From Gammaproteobacteria bacterium (GTDB lineage Bacteria; Pseudomonadota; Gammaproteobacteria; Steroidobacterales; Steroidobacteraceae): a stretch of DNA of 46,689 nucleotides. The notes beneath the pieces were generated by a model that ran no database searches, was not told where the DNA came from, and saw only the letters and a list, made by a program, of their open reading frames with translations. This document shows positions 1 through 9,177 of this stretch, in pieces. Each line of letters begins with the position of its first letter. Within the stretch, counting starts at the first letter, position 1. The DNA lies in assembly GCA_028293745.1 (NCBI GenBank), contig JAQGOF010000010.1:1-46689 (forward strand). Direction: 5' to 3'. Position numbers and translations under genes: made by a program.

Positions 1-363
1 TGTTCGCAGCCGATATGCGTGCGCGTCCGCGAACGCACGGGCCTCTACTTCGAATCGATTGTTCCAGTAACCTCGGCGAATACATTCCGCGATGTAGCTG
101 CGGATCGTGAGTGTCCGCGGCTCCCACTGTTTGATGACATGGCAATACTCGTGGAGCATCAACCAGGGGTTGTCGAAGAACTCAGCGCCACTGCCGCGCA
201 GGTAGATCCGGCCTCGGCGTGTCGTGGCTATGGCCCGGCCGTGAAGGCGCACGAATAGTGAATGCTCGAAGACCTGGACGTGATGTACCGGGCCTTCGAG
301 CAGCACTTCTAGCGAAGCACTGACCGTTTCGGGCAAAGTAATTGCGCGTCCGATCCACGTCAC
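1..363 (-). CDS. Putative HExxH zinc metallopeptidase (partial, runs off window)
   Basis: An open minus-strand frame runs without a stop from a GTG at 363 to the left window edge, about 121 codons, so the C-terminus is missing. It contains LMLHEYCHVIKQW near residue 80, an HExxH zinc-binding motif, followed about 35 residues later by NRFEVEARAFAD. A downstream glutamate of this kind is the usual third zinc ligand in small SprT-like or DUF4157-like peptidases. An ATG at 393 is in frame and would add ten residues, but it would overlap the divergent DUF488 gene. What it cleaves cannot be told. The frame and motif are seen directly; the enzyme class is inference. Confidence 0.55.
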   Translation of the reverse strand, partial: MTWIGRAITLPETVSASLEVLLEGPVHHVQVFEHSLFVRLHGRAIATTRRGRIYLRGSGAEFFDNPWLMLHEYCHVIKQWEPRTLTIRSYIAECIRRGYWNNRFEVEARAFADAHAYRLRT

Positions 364-372
364 GGGAACAGT

Positions 373-963
373 ATGATCTATACCATCGGACATTCGAACC
401 ATCCCATCGAGCGGTTCCTGGGTCTGCTCGAGCCGTACGGGATCACGGCTGTGGCGGACGTCCGCTCCACCCCGTATAGCCGCTTCAACCCGCAATTCAG
501 ACGGGAGAAGTTACAAGCCGCGCTGTCGAGCGTTGGGATTCAATACGTGTTCCTGGGCGAGGAGCTCGGCGCCCGCAGCCGGGACACCGCCTGCTACGAC
601 AGCGACGGGAGGGTGAGCTACGCGAAGCTCGCCAGAACAGAGCTGTTTCGCAAAGGCATAGCTCGGTTGAGAACCGGAATGGCGGATCATCGGATTTCGC
701 TCATGTGCGCGGAGCGCGAGCCCCTCGAATGTCACCGCACGATTCTCGTCGCTCGCGAGCTGGTGCGCGAGGGCGTTGCGGTGACTCACATACTGGGCGA
801 TGGATCGCTCGAGTCTCACGAACACGCCCTGCAGCGCTTGGCTGCGACCTTGAAATTGGGGGGTGGCGATCTGTTCAGTGGGTCTGCGGAGTTGGCGGAA
901 CAGGCTTATGACTTACAGGCTGCGCGCATTGCGTATGTGAAGAAGGACGCTGGCGGCAGATAA
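373..963 (+). CDS. DUF488 family protein
   Basis: The 196-residue protein opens with MIYTIGHSNHPIERF, the typical N-terminus of DUF488 proteins (YeaO-like superfamily). The family signatures ADVRSTPYSR near residue 28, an FLGEELGAR block and a LMCAEREPLECHR block near residue 112, with the conserved Cys-His pair, are all present. The biochemical role of the family is not established. The ATG has an ACGGGA-type Shine-Dalgarno sequence a few bases upstream. It is transcribed divergently from the partial metallopeptidase at the left edge, and their start regions are nearly back to back. Confidence 0.85.
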   Translation: MIYTIGHSNHPIERFLGLLEPYGITAVADVRSTPYSRFNPQFRREKLQAALSSVGIQYVFLGEELGARSRDTACYDSDGRVSYAKLARTELFRKGIARLRTGMADHRISLMCAEREPLECHRTILVARELVREGVAVTHILGDGSLESHEHALQRLAATLKLGGGDLFSGSAELAEQAYDLQAARIAYVKKDAGGR

Positions 964-1033
964 CGCCACCACCTCCTTTTCCCTGTGGGTTCTCCGGCTG
1001 CGACGGCTGCTCGCAGTTCCGGTTGTGAGAGGA

Positions 1034-1375
1034 TCATAGGGCGGCCAGCCGCGTGAGGCAGTTGCGCTTCACGGAGGCAAGTCCGAGCGCCGTGGTGAAG
1101 AACGAGCCAAACATCCTGACCAGGATGGACTCGCTGGCCTGTTCGACGACTGCGCTTTTGACGTAGCCTCGATTCATGTCATTGCCATGGCTGGTGCCCA
1201 TCTGAAGATCGCCTTGTTGTACGAATCCCCAGATGGTCCCGTCCTCCGTTTCAACCATGACCAGGTGTTCGTCGGGGAAGGGGCCGTGTTGGATAGAGCA
1301 CGGAACGCCTACGAGCTCGCCGTTTGCAAAAGTCATTGGAATGTTCCGGTTTTGGATGAAGGGGAGAGGCAGCAA
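1034..1375 (-). CDS. Hypothetical protein
   Basis: I do not recognise this protein. As drawn from a TTG at 1375 it has 113 residues; the ATG at 1336, giving 100 residues starting MTFANGELVG, is an equally good start. The composition looks like a real protein: a beta-rich middle (VMVETEDGTIWGFVQQGDL) and a hydrophobic C-terminal third (ILVRMFGSFFTTALGLASV). It has no signal peptide and no known motif that I can name. It lies downstream of mnmE on the same strand, with about 190 bp between. The shadow frames on the other strand are less protein-like. Confidence 0.45.
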   Translation of the reverse strand: MLPLPFIQNRNIPMTFANGELVGVPCSIQHGPFPDEHLVMVETEDGTIWGFVQQGDLQMGTSHGNDMNRGYVKSAVVEQASESILVRMFGSFFTTALGLASVKRNCLTRLAAL

Positions 1376-1568
1376 TGTGCCGTGGGTGGAGGGGATTGTC
1401 CAGGGAAGAGTTGCTTTTCAGGCGAGTTTTTGAGGTGTTTTTGGGGGCGGCTCTATGAGGCGATGCAGCGCGTATATGTTGGATTGCGCGTTAGTAATGC
1501 ACCGCGTTTCCGTCGCTGCTTCTCGACGTGTTCGCGACGTCCTTGCGACACGTTGGGCGCGGACGCGG

Positions 1569-2921
1569 TTACTTGCCGATGCAGAAGCTGGAAAAAATGC
1601 GGCCCAGGAGGTCCTCGGTGGTGAACTCGCCCGTGATCTCGTTGAGGGCTTGTTGGGCGCCGCGGAGCTCTTCGGCGACGAGCTCGCCGGCGCGGCGGTC
1701 CTGTAGTTGGCGCTGAGCTTCGTCGACGTTGCGGCGGGCGCGGGAGAGGGATTCGAGGTGGCGCTGGCGCGCGGAGACGGTGCCCGTGTCGACTGTTTGA
1801 TAGCCCATGCAGAGCTTGAGGTGGGCGCGCAGTGCGTCGATTCCTTTCCCCGTGGCCGCGGAGACGGTGATGCGCGGTGGACCTGCCATGGTGTCGGCGA
1901 CGGGAATGCCAACAGCGAGATCGCATTTGTTGAATATCAGCGTGACCGGCACGTCAGGTGGCATGCGGCCGCTCTCTTCGTGGAATGCGCTACCTGAAGG
2001 ATCTTCGGACGCATCGATGACAAACAACACGCGGTCGGCCCGGGTCATTTCGACTTTGGCCCGACGAATGCCTTCCTCCTCGACGACGTCGCCGCCCTGC
2101 CGGAGCCCCGCCGTGTCGAGCACATGCAGCGGCATGCCATCGATATCAATTCGTTCGCGCACGACATCGCGCGTAGTACCGGGAATGGCTGTAACTATCG
2201 CAGCTTCGTAACCGGCCAGCTTGTTGAGCAGACTGGACTTGCCGGCGTTGGGACGCCCGGCGATTACAACGGTCATGCCTTCGCGCAGCAGGCGTCCTTG
2301 GCGCGCGCTCTGTTCGACGCCGTCGAAATGGTCACTCACGGCTTGAAAGCGCTCGGCGAGCTGCTCATCGGCGAGGAAGTCGACTTCTTCTTCGGGAAAA
2401 TCGATCGCTGCCTCAACGTAGGTGCGCAGCTCGATTACCGCATCGGTCAGTCCGCGGATCATGGCGGAGAATTCACCCTGCAACGAGCGCATGGCCGCGC
2501 GCACTGCGGCGCGGGAGCCCGCGTCGATGAGATCTGCTATGGCTTCGGCCTGTGCGAGATCGAGTTTGTCATTCAGAAATGCCCGTTGGGTGAATTCGCC
2601 AGGCTGGGCGCGCCGACCCCCGATCTCGATGATGCGGGCCACGAGTGATTCGATGACCACTGCGCCACCGTGGCCTTGCAGCTCCAGGACGTGCTCGCCG
2701 GTGTAAGAGTGGGGCGCGGGAAAAAAGAGCGCCAACCCGGCGTCGATCGTGTCCTGGTGGGAGTCGAGGAAGCGCGCAAACGTTGCTCGGCGTGGGAGCG
2801 GCAGCTCGCCGAGAATTACGGCGGCGATTTCGGGCACCTTGGGGCCTGATATGCGCACGATGCCGACACCACCGCGTCCGGGTGGCGTTGCTGCTGCCAC
2901 GATGGTGTCGATCTTCCCCAT
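1569..2921 (-). CDS. mnmE: tRNA modification GTPase MnmE (TrmE)
   Basis: A full-length MnmE of 450 residues. With MnmG it installs the carboxymethylaminomethyl group on U34 of tRNAs. The N-terminal folate-binding domain begins MGKIDTIVAAATPPGRGGVGIVRISG. A helical domain and an inserted G domain follow, with GRPNAGKSS (G1) near residue 225, PGTTRD (G2), DTAG (G3) and NKCD (G4). The protein ends in FCIGK, the conserved C-terminal cysteine motif essential for modification. It sits downstream of yidC on the same strand, the usual gammaproteobacterial order rpmH-rnpA-yidD-yidC-mnmE. Confidence 0.97.
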   Translation of the reverse strand: MGKIDTIVAAATPPGRGGVGIVRISGPKVPEIAAVILGELPLPRRATFARFLDSHQDTIDAGLALFFPAPHSYTGEHVLELQGHGGAVVIESLVARIIEIGGRRAQPGEFTQRAFLNDKLDLAQAEAIADLIDAGSRAAVRAAMRSLQGEFSAMIRGLTDAVIELRTYVEAAIDFPEEEVDFLADEQLAERFQAVSDHFDGVEQSARQGRLLREGMTVVIAGRPNAGKSSLLNKLAGYEAAIVTAIPGTTRDVVRERIDIDGMPLHVLDTAGLRQGGDVVEEEGIRRAKVEMTRADRVLFVIDASEDPSGSAFHEESGRMPPDVPVTLIFNKCDLAVGIPVADTMAGPPRITVSAATGKGIDALRAHLKLCMGYQTVDTGTVSARQRHLESLSRARRNVDEAQRQLQDRRAGELVAEELRGAQQALNEITGEFTTEDLLGRIFSSFCIGK

Positions 2922-2972
2922 GCGGCGGGCATATTAGATTGATTGAATGAAAGTCGCGCGGGGCGCGGAGCG

Positions 2973-3236
2973 TGGGTGGCATTACGCGCGGCCACATGGC
3001 CGGGCCCGTGTCATTCCTGGCACATAGGCGGAGCTGTGTAGGCCTCAATGCGGGGCACGGCGCAGCGCTACGGAGGCGCGCAGGCCGCAGGCACGGCGCG
3101 GCCACATGGGCGCTGCAACATCCTCGCTATTGCGGCCGGGACGGTGCCGCGTTACGGAAGCGCGCAGCGGCAGCAGGCTCGGCGGCCAGATGGGCCCGCG
3201 ACATCCTCATTATTGACGGGGCGACGGAGTTGGCCT
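2973..3236. repeat. mnmE-yidC gap with imperfect ~84-bp tandem repeat
   Basis: This 341-bp gap between mnmE and yidC has no convincing gene. It is very GC-rich and contains an imperfect direct repeat. A TACGGA-RGCGCGCAG block occurs at 3069 and again at 3153 (84-bp period), each followed by a GGCCASATGGG block (3101 and 3185) and an ACATCCTC-TATT block. A third, shorter relative of the GCGGCCACATGG block lies at 2989-2999. The region is probably transcribed as a spacer of the yidC-mnmE unit. No T-tract terminator is visible. Confidence 0.6.
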
Positions 3237-3262
3237 GCGCGCCGGGCCAGCGGCACCCTACG

Positions 3263-4996
3263 TCAGGTCTTTTTCTTTGCGTCCGCCGCTGCGATGCGGC
3301 GGTTGATATTCCATTGCTGGGCGATCGACAGGACGGTGTTCGTGACCCAGTAGAGGACGAGGCCCGCCGGGAAGAAGGCGAACATGAACGACATCACCAG
3401 GGGCTTGAACATGAACACCTTCGCCTGGACGGGATCCGGAGGCGCAGGGTTCAGCTTGTATTGCGTAAACATCGCCGCAGCCATGATGGCTGGAAGCACG
3501 AACAGGGGGTCGCGCGAGGACAGATCGTGGATCCAGAACGCGAACGGCGCCTGGCGCATCTCTACGCTTTCGAGCAGCACCCAGTAAAACGCCAGGAATA
3601 CTGGAATCTGGATGATGATGGGCAGACAGCCGGCGATCGGGTTGATCTTCTCGCGCTGATACAGCTCCATCATGGCGCGGCCGCGTTTCTCCGAGTCGTC
3701 CTTGTAGGTCTCCTGCAGATTTTTGATGCGCGGCTGCAGCTGTTTCATCTTGGCCATGGAGCGGCCGCTCGCTTCGGACAACGGATAGAAGGCGAGCTTC
3801 AGAAGGAAGGTGACCAGGATGATGGCCACACCCCAGTTGCCGAAGAAGGAGTCCACCGCGTCCAGCACAGTGAACAGGGGCTGTGCGAGCACGTACAGAA
3901 GGCCGTAGTCGGTGACGCGCGCCAGATCGGGGCCGGTTGCTTTGAGCTGCCGTTGCAGCTTGGGGCCCACGAAAATGACCGTGCCGAACTTGGCTGACCC
4001 GCCCGGCGCCACGGTTTGAGGCCGACCCTGCTCGGCGGCGAGACGGTATTGGTCACCGGCCGCGTTGAGTGTGAAGTGATACGGCTGGTCCCTTGGCGGC
4101 ACCACGGCAGTGACAAAGTGATGTTGTAGCGCTGCGATCCAGCCGTTCGTCACGTCGATGGAAAGGTGACTGTCGTCGCGATCGGATGTATCGAGCTTGC
4201 GGTACTTCTTGCCGTCATACAGGGCGGGGCCGTGGTACGCATAGGTCTCGACATTGAACATCGAGCGTTTCGTGCGCGGATCGTTCCTGAAAATCTGCGC
4301 GTAGTTCGCGGCCGTCCACGGCGCCTGCGACTGGTTCTCCACGTCGTAATCGATGTCCGCGCGATATTCGCCGCGGCGGAAGACAAATGTCTTCGTGACC
4401 TTCACTCCCTGGTCGCTCGTCCAGGTCAGCGGTACGCGCAGCTCATTGGCGTTGCCGAGCTGGTACTCGCTCCGCTCGCTCGTAAGCGGGGTGACGTGAG
4501 TGGGTGTTGGCTGCGGGCCCGCCAATCCTGACTGCAGCAGGTACACAGTCTGTGGGTCGTCCACGTTCTCGAGACGAACCGGCGTGGCCTCACCCTTGAC
4601 CTTCGGATATTTGAGCAGGTCCGCTCTCTGGAGGGTCCCGCCACGTGTACTGATATCCATATCCAACACATCTGTTCGGACATGAATCACGGGCGCGGCA
4701 GCAGTCTCCGGTGTGGAGGGTGCAGTGGAGCCCGGCACGGCAGCTGCGGCCGCGGGAGTGGCGGCCGTCGGCGCCGCGCCGGAGCCATTCGCCGGGGCGG
4801 CTTCTTTCGGTGCCTGTGGTATCTGGTTCGCGAGATCGCTGCTGGCAGAAGTAGACGCAGGGCCGCCATTGGCGGGCCGTGTCGTGTTGGTCACTACGTC
4901 GGGACGCGCACCGTAGTCGCGCTGCCACACGTCGTAGTTGAGGTAAATCATCGCGAGGAGCGCGATCCACAGGTAGATTCGGGGATTGTTAGTCAT
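3263..4996 (-). CDS. yidC: Membrane protein insertase YidC
   Basis: A 577-residue YidC of the long gram-negative type, inserting and folding inner-membrane proteins alone or with Sec. The first transmembrane segment is near residues 8-24 ([16 protein letters not shown]). A low-complexity Ala/Pro linker follows, then the periplasmic beta-sandwich domain at roughly residues 100-350. The conserved five-helix insertase core comes last ([46 protein letters not shown]). A lysine-rich tail (AAADAKKKT) ends the protein. The start overlaps the last codons of yidD, consistent with translational coupling. Confidence 0.97.
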   Translation of the reverse strand: MTNNPRIYLWIALLAMIYLNYDVWQRDYGARPDVVTNTTRPANGGPASTSASSDLANQIPQAPKEAAPANGSGAAPTAATPAAAAAVPGSTAPSTPETAAAPVIHVRTDVLDMDISTRGGTLQRADLLKYPKVKGEATPVRLENVDDPQTVYLLQSGLAGPQPTPTHVTPLTSERSEYQLGNANELRVPLTWTSDQGVKVTKTFVFRRGEYRADIDYDVENQSQAPWTAANYAQIFRNDPRTKRSMFNVETYAYHGPALYDGKKYRKLDTSDRDDSHLSIDVTNGWIAALQHHFVTAVVPPRDQPYHFTLNAAGDQYRLAAEQGRPQTVAPGGSAKFGTVIFVGPKLQRQLKATGPDLARVTDYGLLYVLAQPLFTVLDAVDSFFGNWGVAIILVTFLLKLAFYPLSEASGRSMAKMKQLQPRIKNLQETYKDDSEKRGRAMMELYQREKINPIAGCLPIIIQIPVFLAFYWVLLESVEMRQAPFAFWIHDLSSRDPLFVLPAIMAAAMFTQYKLNPAPPDPVQAKVFMFKPLVMSFMFAFFPAGLVLYWVTNTVLSIAQQWNINRRIAAADAKKKT

Positions 4997-5267
4997 GTGC
5001 CTGGTGATTGCAGACGGACGGGGGCGCCATAGCCGGGGCGCTCAGTGCGCCGTGTGTGAGCGGCACTGGATCGAATCCACCCGGATGCCATGGGTGGCAT
5101 CGTCCAAGGCGCTTCACGGTCAACCAACCACCCCGGAGCATGCCGAACCGGTTGATGGCCTCGAGCGCATAGTTGGAACAGGACGGATGGAATCGGCATG
5201 TGGGACCGAGGAGCGGGCTCACGGTCCATTGATAGATTCGAATCAGGAGCGTGGCGACGTGGCGCAT
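4989..5267 (-). CDS. yidD: Membrane protein insertion efficiency factor YidD
   Basis: A 92-residue protein with the family signature across residues 10-62: [20 protein letters not shown], then CSNYALEAI and a [19 protein letters not shown] block with its conserved cysteines. YidD is a small inner-face membrane-associated protein thought to help YidC-dependent insertion. It overlaps rnpA at its 5' end (rnpA stops at 5243) and yidC at its 3' end, so the whole rnpA-yidD-yidC set looks translationally linked. Confidence 0.95.
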   Translation of the reverse strand: MRHVATLLIRIYQWTVSPLLGPTCRFHPSCSNYALEAINRFGMLRGGWLTVKRLGRCHPWHPGGFDPVPLTHGALSAPAMAPPSVCNHQAHD

Positions 5268-5632
5268 TGCTCTTTCACTTTTTTCCAGAGCGCTACGAGG
5301 CTCGCGTGCAGTTCAGGTCCTGGTGCATCTTTCGCCCGGCCGCGCGCGCTGACGATCAGATCGACGGCAGGCAACTCGTGCTGGTGCAGTCTGAACGACT
5401 CGCGGATGATCCGGCGGATACGGTTGCGTTGGACACCACCGCCCGCGGTACGAACCGCAACGGCAAGACCGAGACGCGGCCAACCCTTGTCGTTCCAGAA
5501 CGCAGTCACACCAAAGAATCCATTACCAAGCCGACGCCCGCCAGCGTAGGCCGCATCAAAGTCCGACTTGCGACGCAGGCGCCGTTGCGCGGGGAGAGTA
5601 AGCCTTGCTGGGGCCGCGCTGTCGCAGGTCAA
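5243..5632 (-). CDS. rnpA: Ribonuclease P protein component
   Basis: The protein subunit of RNase P, which helps the catalytic RNA remove 5' leaders from pre-tRNAs. Family hallmarks are [20 protein letters not shown] near the start, the RNR signature in [14 protein letters not shown], and a C-terminal [10 protein letters not shown] block. The frame is open to a GTG at 5752, four bases past rpmH, which would give 169 residues. I prefer the TTG at 5632 (129 residues), close to the usual family length of about 120, with AAAGGA upstream. The start remains uncertain. Confidence 0.92.
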   Translation of the reverse strand: MTCDSAAPARLTLPAQRRLRRKSDFDAAYAGGRRLGNGFFGVTAFWNDKGWPRLGLAVAVRTAGGGVQRNRIRRIIRESFRLHQHELPAVDLIVSARGRAKDAPGPELHASLVALWKKVKEQCATSPRS

Positions 5633-5755
5633 GGGGCCAGTGTCCTTTCGAGAAGAGTCCTTCCGACAGGGGCGCCTGGCGCGGAGCACGCAGCCCGAGG
5701 CACGCAACCTGGGCGCGTAGCCGCGCGCAACAATGGGCGCGGCTTCTGCCACGCT

Positions 5756-5890
5756 TTATGGGATGAGCTTTCTACGCCCCTTGGCGCGACGGCGTGCCAA
5801 TACGGCGCGGCCATTCTTTGTAGCCATACGTGCACGGAAGCCGTGCGTGCGCGCACGCCGCACTTTGCTCGGTTGATAGGTGCGCTTCAT
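5756..5890 (-). CDS. rpmH: 50S ribosomal protein L34
   Basis: A 44-residue, very basic protein beginning [20 protein letters not shown] and ending [12 protein letters not shown], the canonical bacterial L34 sequence. It is a structural protein of the large ribosomal subunit. It is the first gene of the minus-strand rpmH-rnpA-yidD-yidC group and is divergent from dnaA, the classic arrangement next to the chromosome origin. Confidence 0.97.
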   Translation of the reverse strand: MKRTYQPSKVRRARTHGFRARMATKNGRAVLARRRAKGRRKLIP

Positions 5891-5936
5891 AGCATGGACT
5901 CCGTCGATGGTCCGTCGGTACCAAAAAGGGCGGCAA

Positions 5937-5965
5937 GGCTAAGCCGTTGAGCGCCAAGGTGTCAA
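5937..5965 (-). promoter_or_regulatory. Candidate sigma-70 promoter for rpmH
   Basis: On the minus strand a perfect TTGACA (-35) at 5965-5960 is followed after 17 bp by TTAGCC at 5942-5937, which matches the -10 consensus poorly. It lies about 50 bp upstream of the rpmH start. The -35 is strong; the -10 is the weak part. Confidence 0.35.
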
Positions 5966-5998
5966 TAGATAATTCCCGTGCGCTGCGCGCAACTTCTC

Positions 5999-6024
5999 AG
6001 CCGGTTGCGAAGACGCAACCGGCT
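5999..6024. other. Perfect 11-bp inverted repeat in the rpmH-dnaA gap
   Basis: AGCCGGTTGCG and its exact complement flank the loop AAGA, between the divergent rpmH and dnaA starts. No T-tract follows on either strand, so it is not an obvious terminator. It lies about 100 bp upstream of dnaA, so a regulatory or structural role is possible. The rest of the 231-bp gap holds a possible dnaA -10 (TATAGA at 6066-6071). I found no perfect DnaA box here. Confidence 0.6.
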
Positions 6025-6121
6025 CCATTGAGCGTCTCAGAGGCTTCAGCAGGCGCGGCACTAGGTATAGACTGCGCAGCCCTTTTCTCAGGTCCCGTGC
6101 AGGCGGCCGCGGAGGCAGCGC

Positions 6122-7462
6122 GTGGAAGCGTCTCATTGGACTCAATGCATTTGCGCTTTGGAGGCGGAGCTTCCGGAGCAGCAATTCAATACGTGGGTGC
6201 GCCCTCTGCAGGTAATGGAGGGTGCCGGCGCGTTGAAACTGCTTGCGCCGAATCGGTTCGTGGTTGATTGGGTGAATGCCAATCTGCTGCCGCGGATCGG
6301 CGAGCTGCTGCGCGACCAAGGTAGTGGCGATATCCCGGTTGTCACCGTGGAGGTCGGGTCACGAACAATTGCGGCGCCGGCTCGTAATATCACAACGCCC
6401 GTTCCGCCCAGTCGTCCACGACGTGCAGATGGGCTCGTGGTCGGCGCAAGATTACAGGCCGACTTCACGTTCGGCTCTTTCGTCGAAGGCAAGAGCAATC
6501 AGCTCGCCAAGGCGGCGGCGCTGCAAGTGGCCGAAAATCCGGGTCGTGCCTACAACCCACTGTTCCTGTATGGAGGTGTTGGTCTCGGCAAGACGCACCT
6601 GATGCACGCCATCGCGCATCTCATCAAGGAACGTGATGCTGAAGCGCGGATTGCATACGTACACTCGGAGCGCTTCGTGGGCGACATGGTGCGCGCTTTG
6701 CAGCACAACTCCATGAACGAGTTCAAAACGGCGTATCGGTCGCTGGATGCGCTCCTGATCGACGACATTCAATTCTTCGCAGGCAAGGATCGATCGCAGG
6801 AAGAGTTCTTCCACACCTTCAACGAGCTGCTCGAGGGACAGCACCAGGTGATCCTGACGTGCGACCGCTATCCGAAGGAGGTCGACGGCCTGGAGGAACG
6901 GCTCAAGTCACGTTTTGGCTGGGGTCTGACAGTCGCGATCGAGCCACCCGAGCTCGAGACCTGTGTGGCCATCCTCATTTCCAAGGCGCAGCACGCGGGT
7001 GTGAACCTGCCGGAGGAAGTGGCCTTCTTCATCGGCAAGCGGATCCGCTCGAATGTCCGCGAGCTCGAGGGTGCGCTTCGGCGTGTCATTGCCAACTCGC
7101 GCTTCACGGGGCATCCGATCACCGTCGAGTTCACGAAGGAAGCGCTGAAAGACCTGCTGTCTCTGCAGGCGAAACTGGTTACGATCGAGAATATTCAGAA
7201 GACCGTTGCGGATTACTTCAAGGTACGCATGGCGGACCTGCTCTCCAAGCGCCGCAGCCGCTCCGTGGCGCGTCCGCGCCAAGTGGCTATGGCCTTGGCC
7301 AAGGAGTTGACGAGTCACAGCCTCCCAGAGATCGGTGATGCGTTCGGCGGCCGTGATCACACGACGGTGATGCACGCATGCAAGCGGATCAAGGAGCTGC
7401 GGGACTCGGAGCAGCGCATGAGCGAAGACTATTCGAACCTGTTGAGAACTTTGGCGGGATGA
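6122..7462 (+). CDS. dnaA: Chromosomal replication initiator protein DnaA
   Basis: A full-length DnaA of 446 residues from a GTG start with GGAGG about 8 bases upstream. Domain I (residues 1-70) contains FNTWVRPLQ. The AAA+ domain starts at [19 protein letters not shown], with Walker [11 protein letters not shown] and Walker [13 protein letters not shown]. The C-terminal DNA-binding domain carries the signature [15 protein letters not shown] that reads DnaA boxes. It opens the dnaA-dnaN-recF-gyrB block, and a box cluster directly follows it. Confidence 0.98.
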   Translation: MEASHWTQCICALEAELPEQQFNTWVRPLQVMEGAGALKLLAPNRFVVDWVNANLLPRIGELLRDQGSGDIPVVTVEVGSRTIAAPARNITTPVPPSRPRRADGLVVGARLQADFTFGSFVEGKSNQLAKAAALQVAENPGRAYNPLFLYGGVGLGKTHLMHAIAHLIKERDAEARIAYVHSERFVGDMVRALQHNSMNEFKTAYRSLDALLIDDIQFFAGKDRSQEEFFHTFNELLEGQHQVILTCDRYPKEVDGLEERLKSRFGWGLTVAIEPPELETCVAILISKAQHAGVNLPEEVAFFIGKRIRSNVRELEGALRRVIANSRFTGHPITVEFTKEALKDLLSLQAKLVTIENIQKTVADYFKVRMADLLSKRRSRSVARPRQVAMALAKELTSHSLPEIGDAFGGRDHTTVMHACKRIKELRDSEQRMSEDYSNLLRTLAG

Positions 7463-7674
7463 TGTGTAAAGGCCTGTGGGCTGACTGTGGATTATTCTGT
7501 GGATAAGGTTATGCACAGGGCACACACAGGAGACTGCCAGCAAAGCCCGTGGCTTGTGCCTCACGAAAAGCGCTGCAAGATGCTGGAACTTAAGCGAAAC
7601 TTTTCTTATGACCGCTATCCACAGGCTCTATAGCAACAACAATCTGACTTCTTAAAGAAAGAAAGATAGAAGAT
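7463..7674. other. oriC: Putative chromosome replication origin (oriC)
   Basis: The 212-bp dnaA-dnaN gap contains a cluster of DnaA boxes. There is a perfect TTATGCACA at 7509-7517 (+) and a perfect TTATCCACA at 7498-7506 (-). One-mismatch boxes lie at 7486-7494 (TAATCCACA, -) and 7615-7623 (CTATCCACA, +). A T/A-rich stretch of about 30 bp (7645-7674) next to dnaN could be the unwinding element. Related xanthomonads and pseudomonads also place oriC next to dnaA. The boxes are seen directly; origin function is inferred. Confidence 0.75.
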
Positions 7675-8772
7675 ATGAAGCTGACAGCTGCACGTGAAGA
7701 TCTCCTCACACCCCTGCAAAGCGTCATCGGCGTCGTCGAGCGTAGACAGACGATGCCGGTTCTCGCGAATGTGCTTCTGTCAGCGAGAGAGAATCGCCTC
7801 AACATCACGGGTACGGATCTCGAGGTCGAGCTCGTAGCGACGAGCATGGTGAATGTTCAGCAGGGAGGCGACATCACCATCCCCGGCAGGAAGCTGCTCG
7901 ACATATTCCGCTCGTTGCCGGAGCAGGCGAGCGTAACGCTGGGCACTGAAGGCGAACGGATGTCCATCAAGGCTGGGCGGAGCCGCTTTACGTTGTCCAC
8001 CCTCCCAGCGGCGGAGTTTCCGTTGGTGGAGGAGATCAATGCGCAGCAGACATTGACGATTGCCCAGGGCGAGTTCCGGCGGCTCATCGACAAGACGCAT
8101 TTTTCGATGGCTCAGCAGGACGTCCGTTACTACCTCAACGGCCTGCTGCTCGAGACCGAAGGTGCTTCGCTGCGCGCGGTGGCGACAGACGGGCATCGTC
8201 TGGCTTTGTGCGAGATGACACTCCAGGACAAGGCCAAGTCGAACCAGCAGGTGATTGTGCCTCGCAAGGGCGTGCTGGAGCTGCAACGGATACTGGGCAC
8301 GGAGGGAACGATCGAGCTGGCCATCGGGACGAATCACGTTCGCGCCCAGATCGGCACAATTCGCTTCACTTCGAAGCTGATCGATGGTCGTTTCCCGGAG
8401 TACGGACGCGTGATCCCGGCAAGCCCAGCGCGCAAGGTCGAGGCGGATCGCGAGCTGCTGCGCCAGGCACTGCAGCGCACGGCCATCCTGTCGAACGAGA
8501 AGTACCGTGGCATTCGCCTCACTGCACGTCCCGACCTACTCGTGATTCAGGCGCATAACCCAGAGCAGGAAGAGGCCGAAGACCAGGTTGAAGTCACCTA
8601 CCAGGGAGACGAGGTGGAGATCGGCTTCAATGTGAATTATCTGCTCGATGCACTGGGTGCCATCGAGACTGAGAAGGTTGAGATCGGACTGACTGACTCG
8701 AACAGCAGTTGCCTCATCCACGCCCCTGGCACGACGCATACGCGGTACGTGGTGATGCCGATGCGGCTGTAA
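7675..8772 (+). CDS. dnaN: DNA polymerase III beta sliding clamp
   Basis: 365 residues, the normal length for the beta clamp. The protein dimerises into a ring around DNA and tethers DNA polymerase III and other partners. The three repeated clamp domains are recognisable, for example KLTAAREDLLTPLQSVIGVVE at the N-terminus. The C-terminus ends YVVMPMRL, the family-typical MP.RL end that lines the partner-binding pocket. It lies directly after the likely origin and is read in the same direction as dnaA. Confidence 0.97.
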   Translation: MKLTAAREDLLTPLQSVIGVVERRQTMPVLANVLLSARENRLNITGTDLEVELVATSMVNVQQGGDITIPGRKLLDIFRSLPEQASVTLGTEGERMSIKAGRSRFTLSTLPAAEFPLVEEINAQQTLTIAQGEFRRLIDKTHFSMAQQDVRYYLNGLLLETEGASLRAVATDGHRLALCEMTLQDKAKSNQQVIVPRKGVLELQRILGTEGTIELAIGTNHVRAQIGTIRFTSKLIDGRFPEYGRVIPASPARKVEADRELLRQALQRTAILSNEKYRGIRLTARPDLLVIQAHNPEQEEAEDQVEVTYQGDEVEIGFNVNYLLDALGAIETEKVEIGLTDSNSSCLIHAPGTTHTRYVVMPMRL

Positions 8773-9177
8773 AGGGACGCTGCGCACGGTTGCTACCACC
8801 AACTGTCGGGCAGCACCCGGTGGGGTGCGACGCGATCGGGTGAACGTCCGCGCCAAAGGGCGCTGGCAGATCCGGCGCGGGGAAACTGGCGGGGCCCAGG
8901 CGCGCGAGGTGTGGGGGTAACACCCGCGCAAAAAGAGCCTGTCTGCGCCAACGGTGCCGACTCAGAGCAGCGGAGAAGTTACGGGGAAAACGACTAGCCC
9001 CGCGAGTGCAAAGCCCCGATGGGTGCGCCGCATAAGTTAGCGCCCGGAGGGGTAACCCTGGGCGGTGCAGGTGCAAGCCTGCGCAGGTGGGTTCACGGCG
9101 TCCCCAGGAAGCCTTCCCAAGCGAGGCCCGGCCCCCGATAGAATCGATCGTTCATGAACAATCCTCCCTAGCATCCT
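8773..9177 (+). other. Hairpin-rich 405-nt dnaN-recF gap, possible structured RNA
   Basis: No credible protein gene is visible. Several short perfect hairpins follow each other on the + strand: 8813-8828 (GCACCC/GGGTGC), 8982-9002 (CGGGG/CCCCG), 9048-9059 (AGGG closed by a GTAA tetraloop) and 9067-9082 (GCAGG/CCTGC). GGGGTAAC occurs twice (about 8915 and 9050). The series looks more structured than an ordinary spacer, but I cannot match it to RNase P RNA, tmRNA or a known riboswitch. Confidence 0.3.

Noticed and set aside
3059..3236. Possible CRISPR array in the mnmE-yidC gap
   Set aside because: Only two imperfect long units with no spacer pattern; it is a simple tandem repeat.
2972..3997. 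341-codon plus-strand frame over the mnmE-yidC gap and yidC end
   Set aside because: Much of it is antisense to yidC; the part in the gap is repeat-derived and shows no domain.
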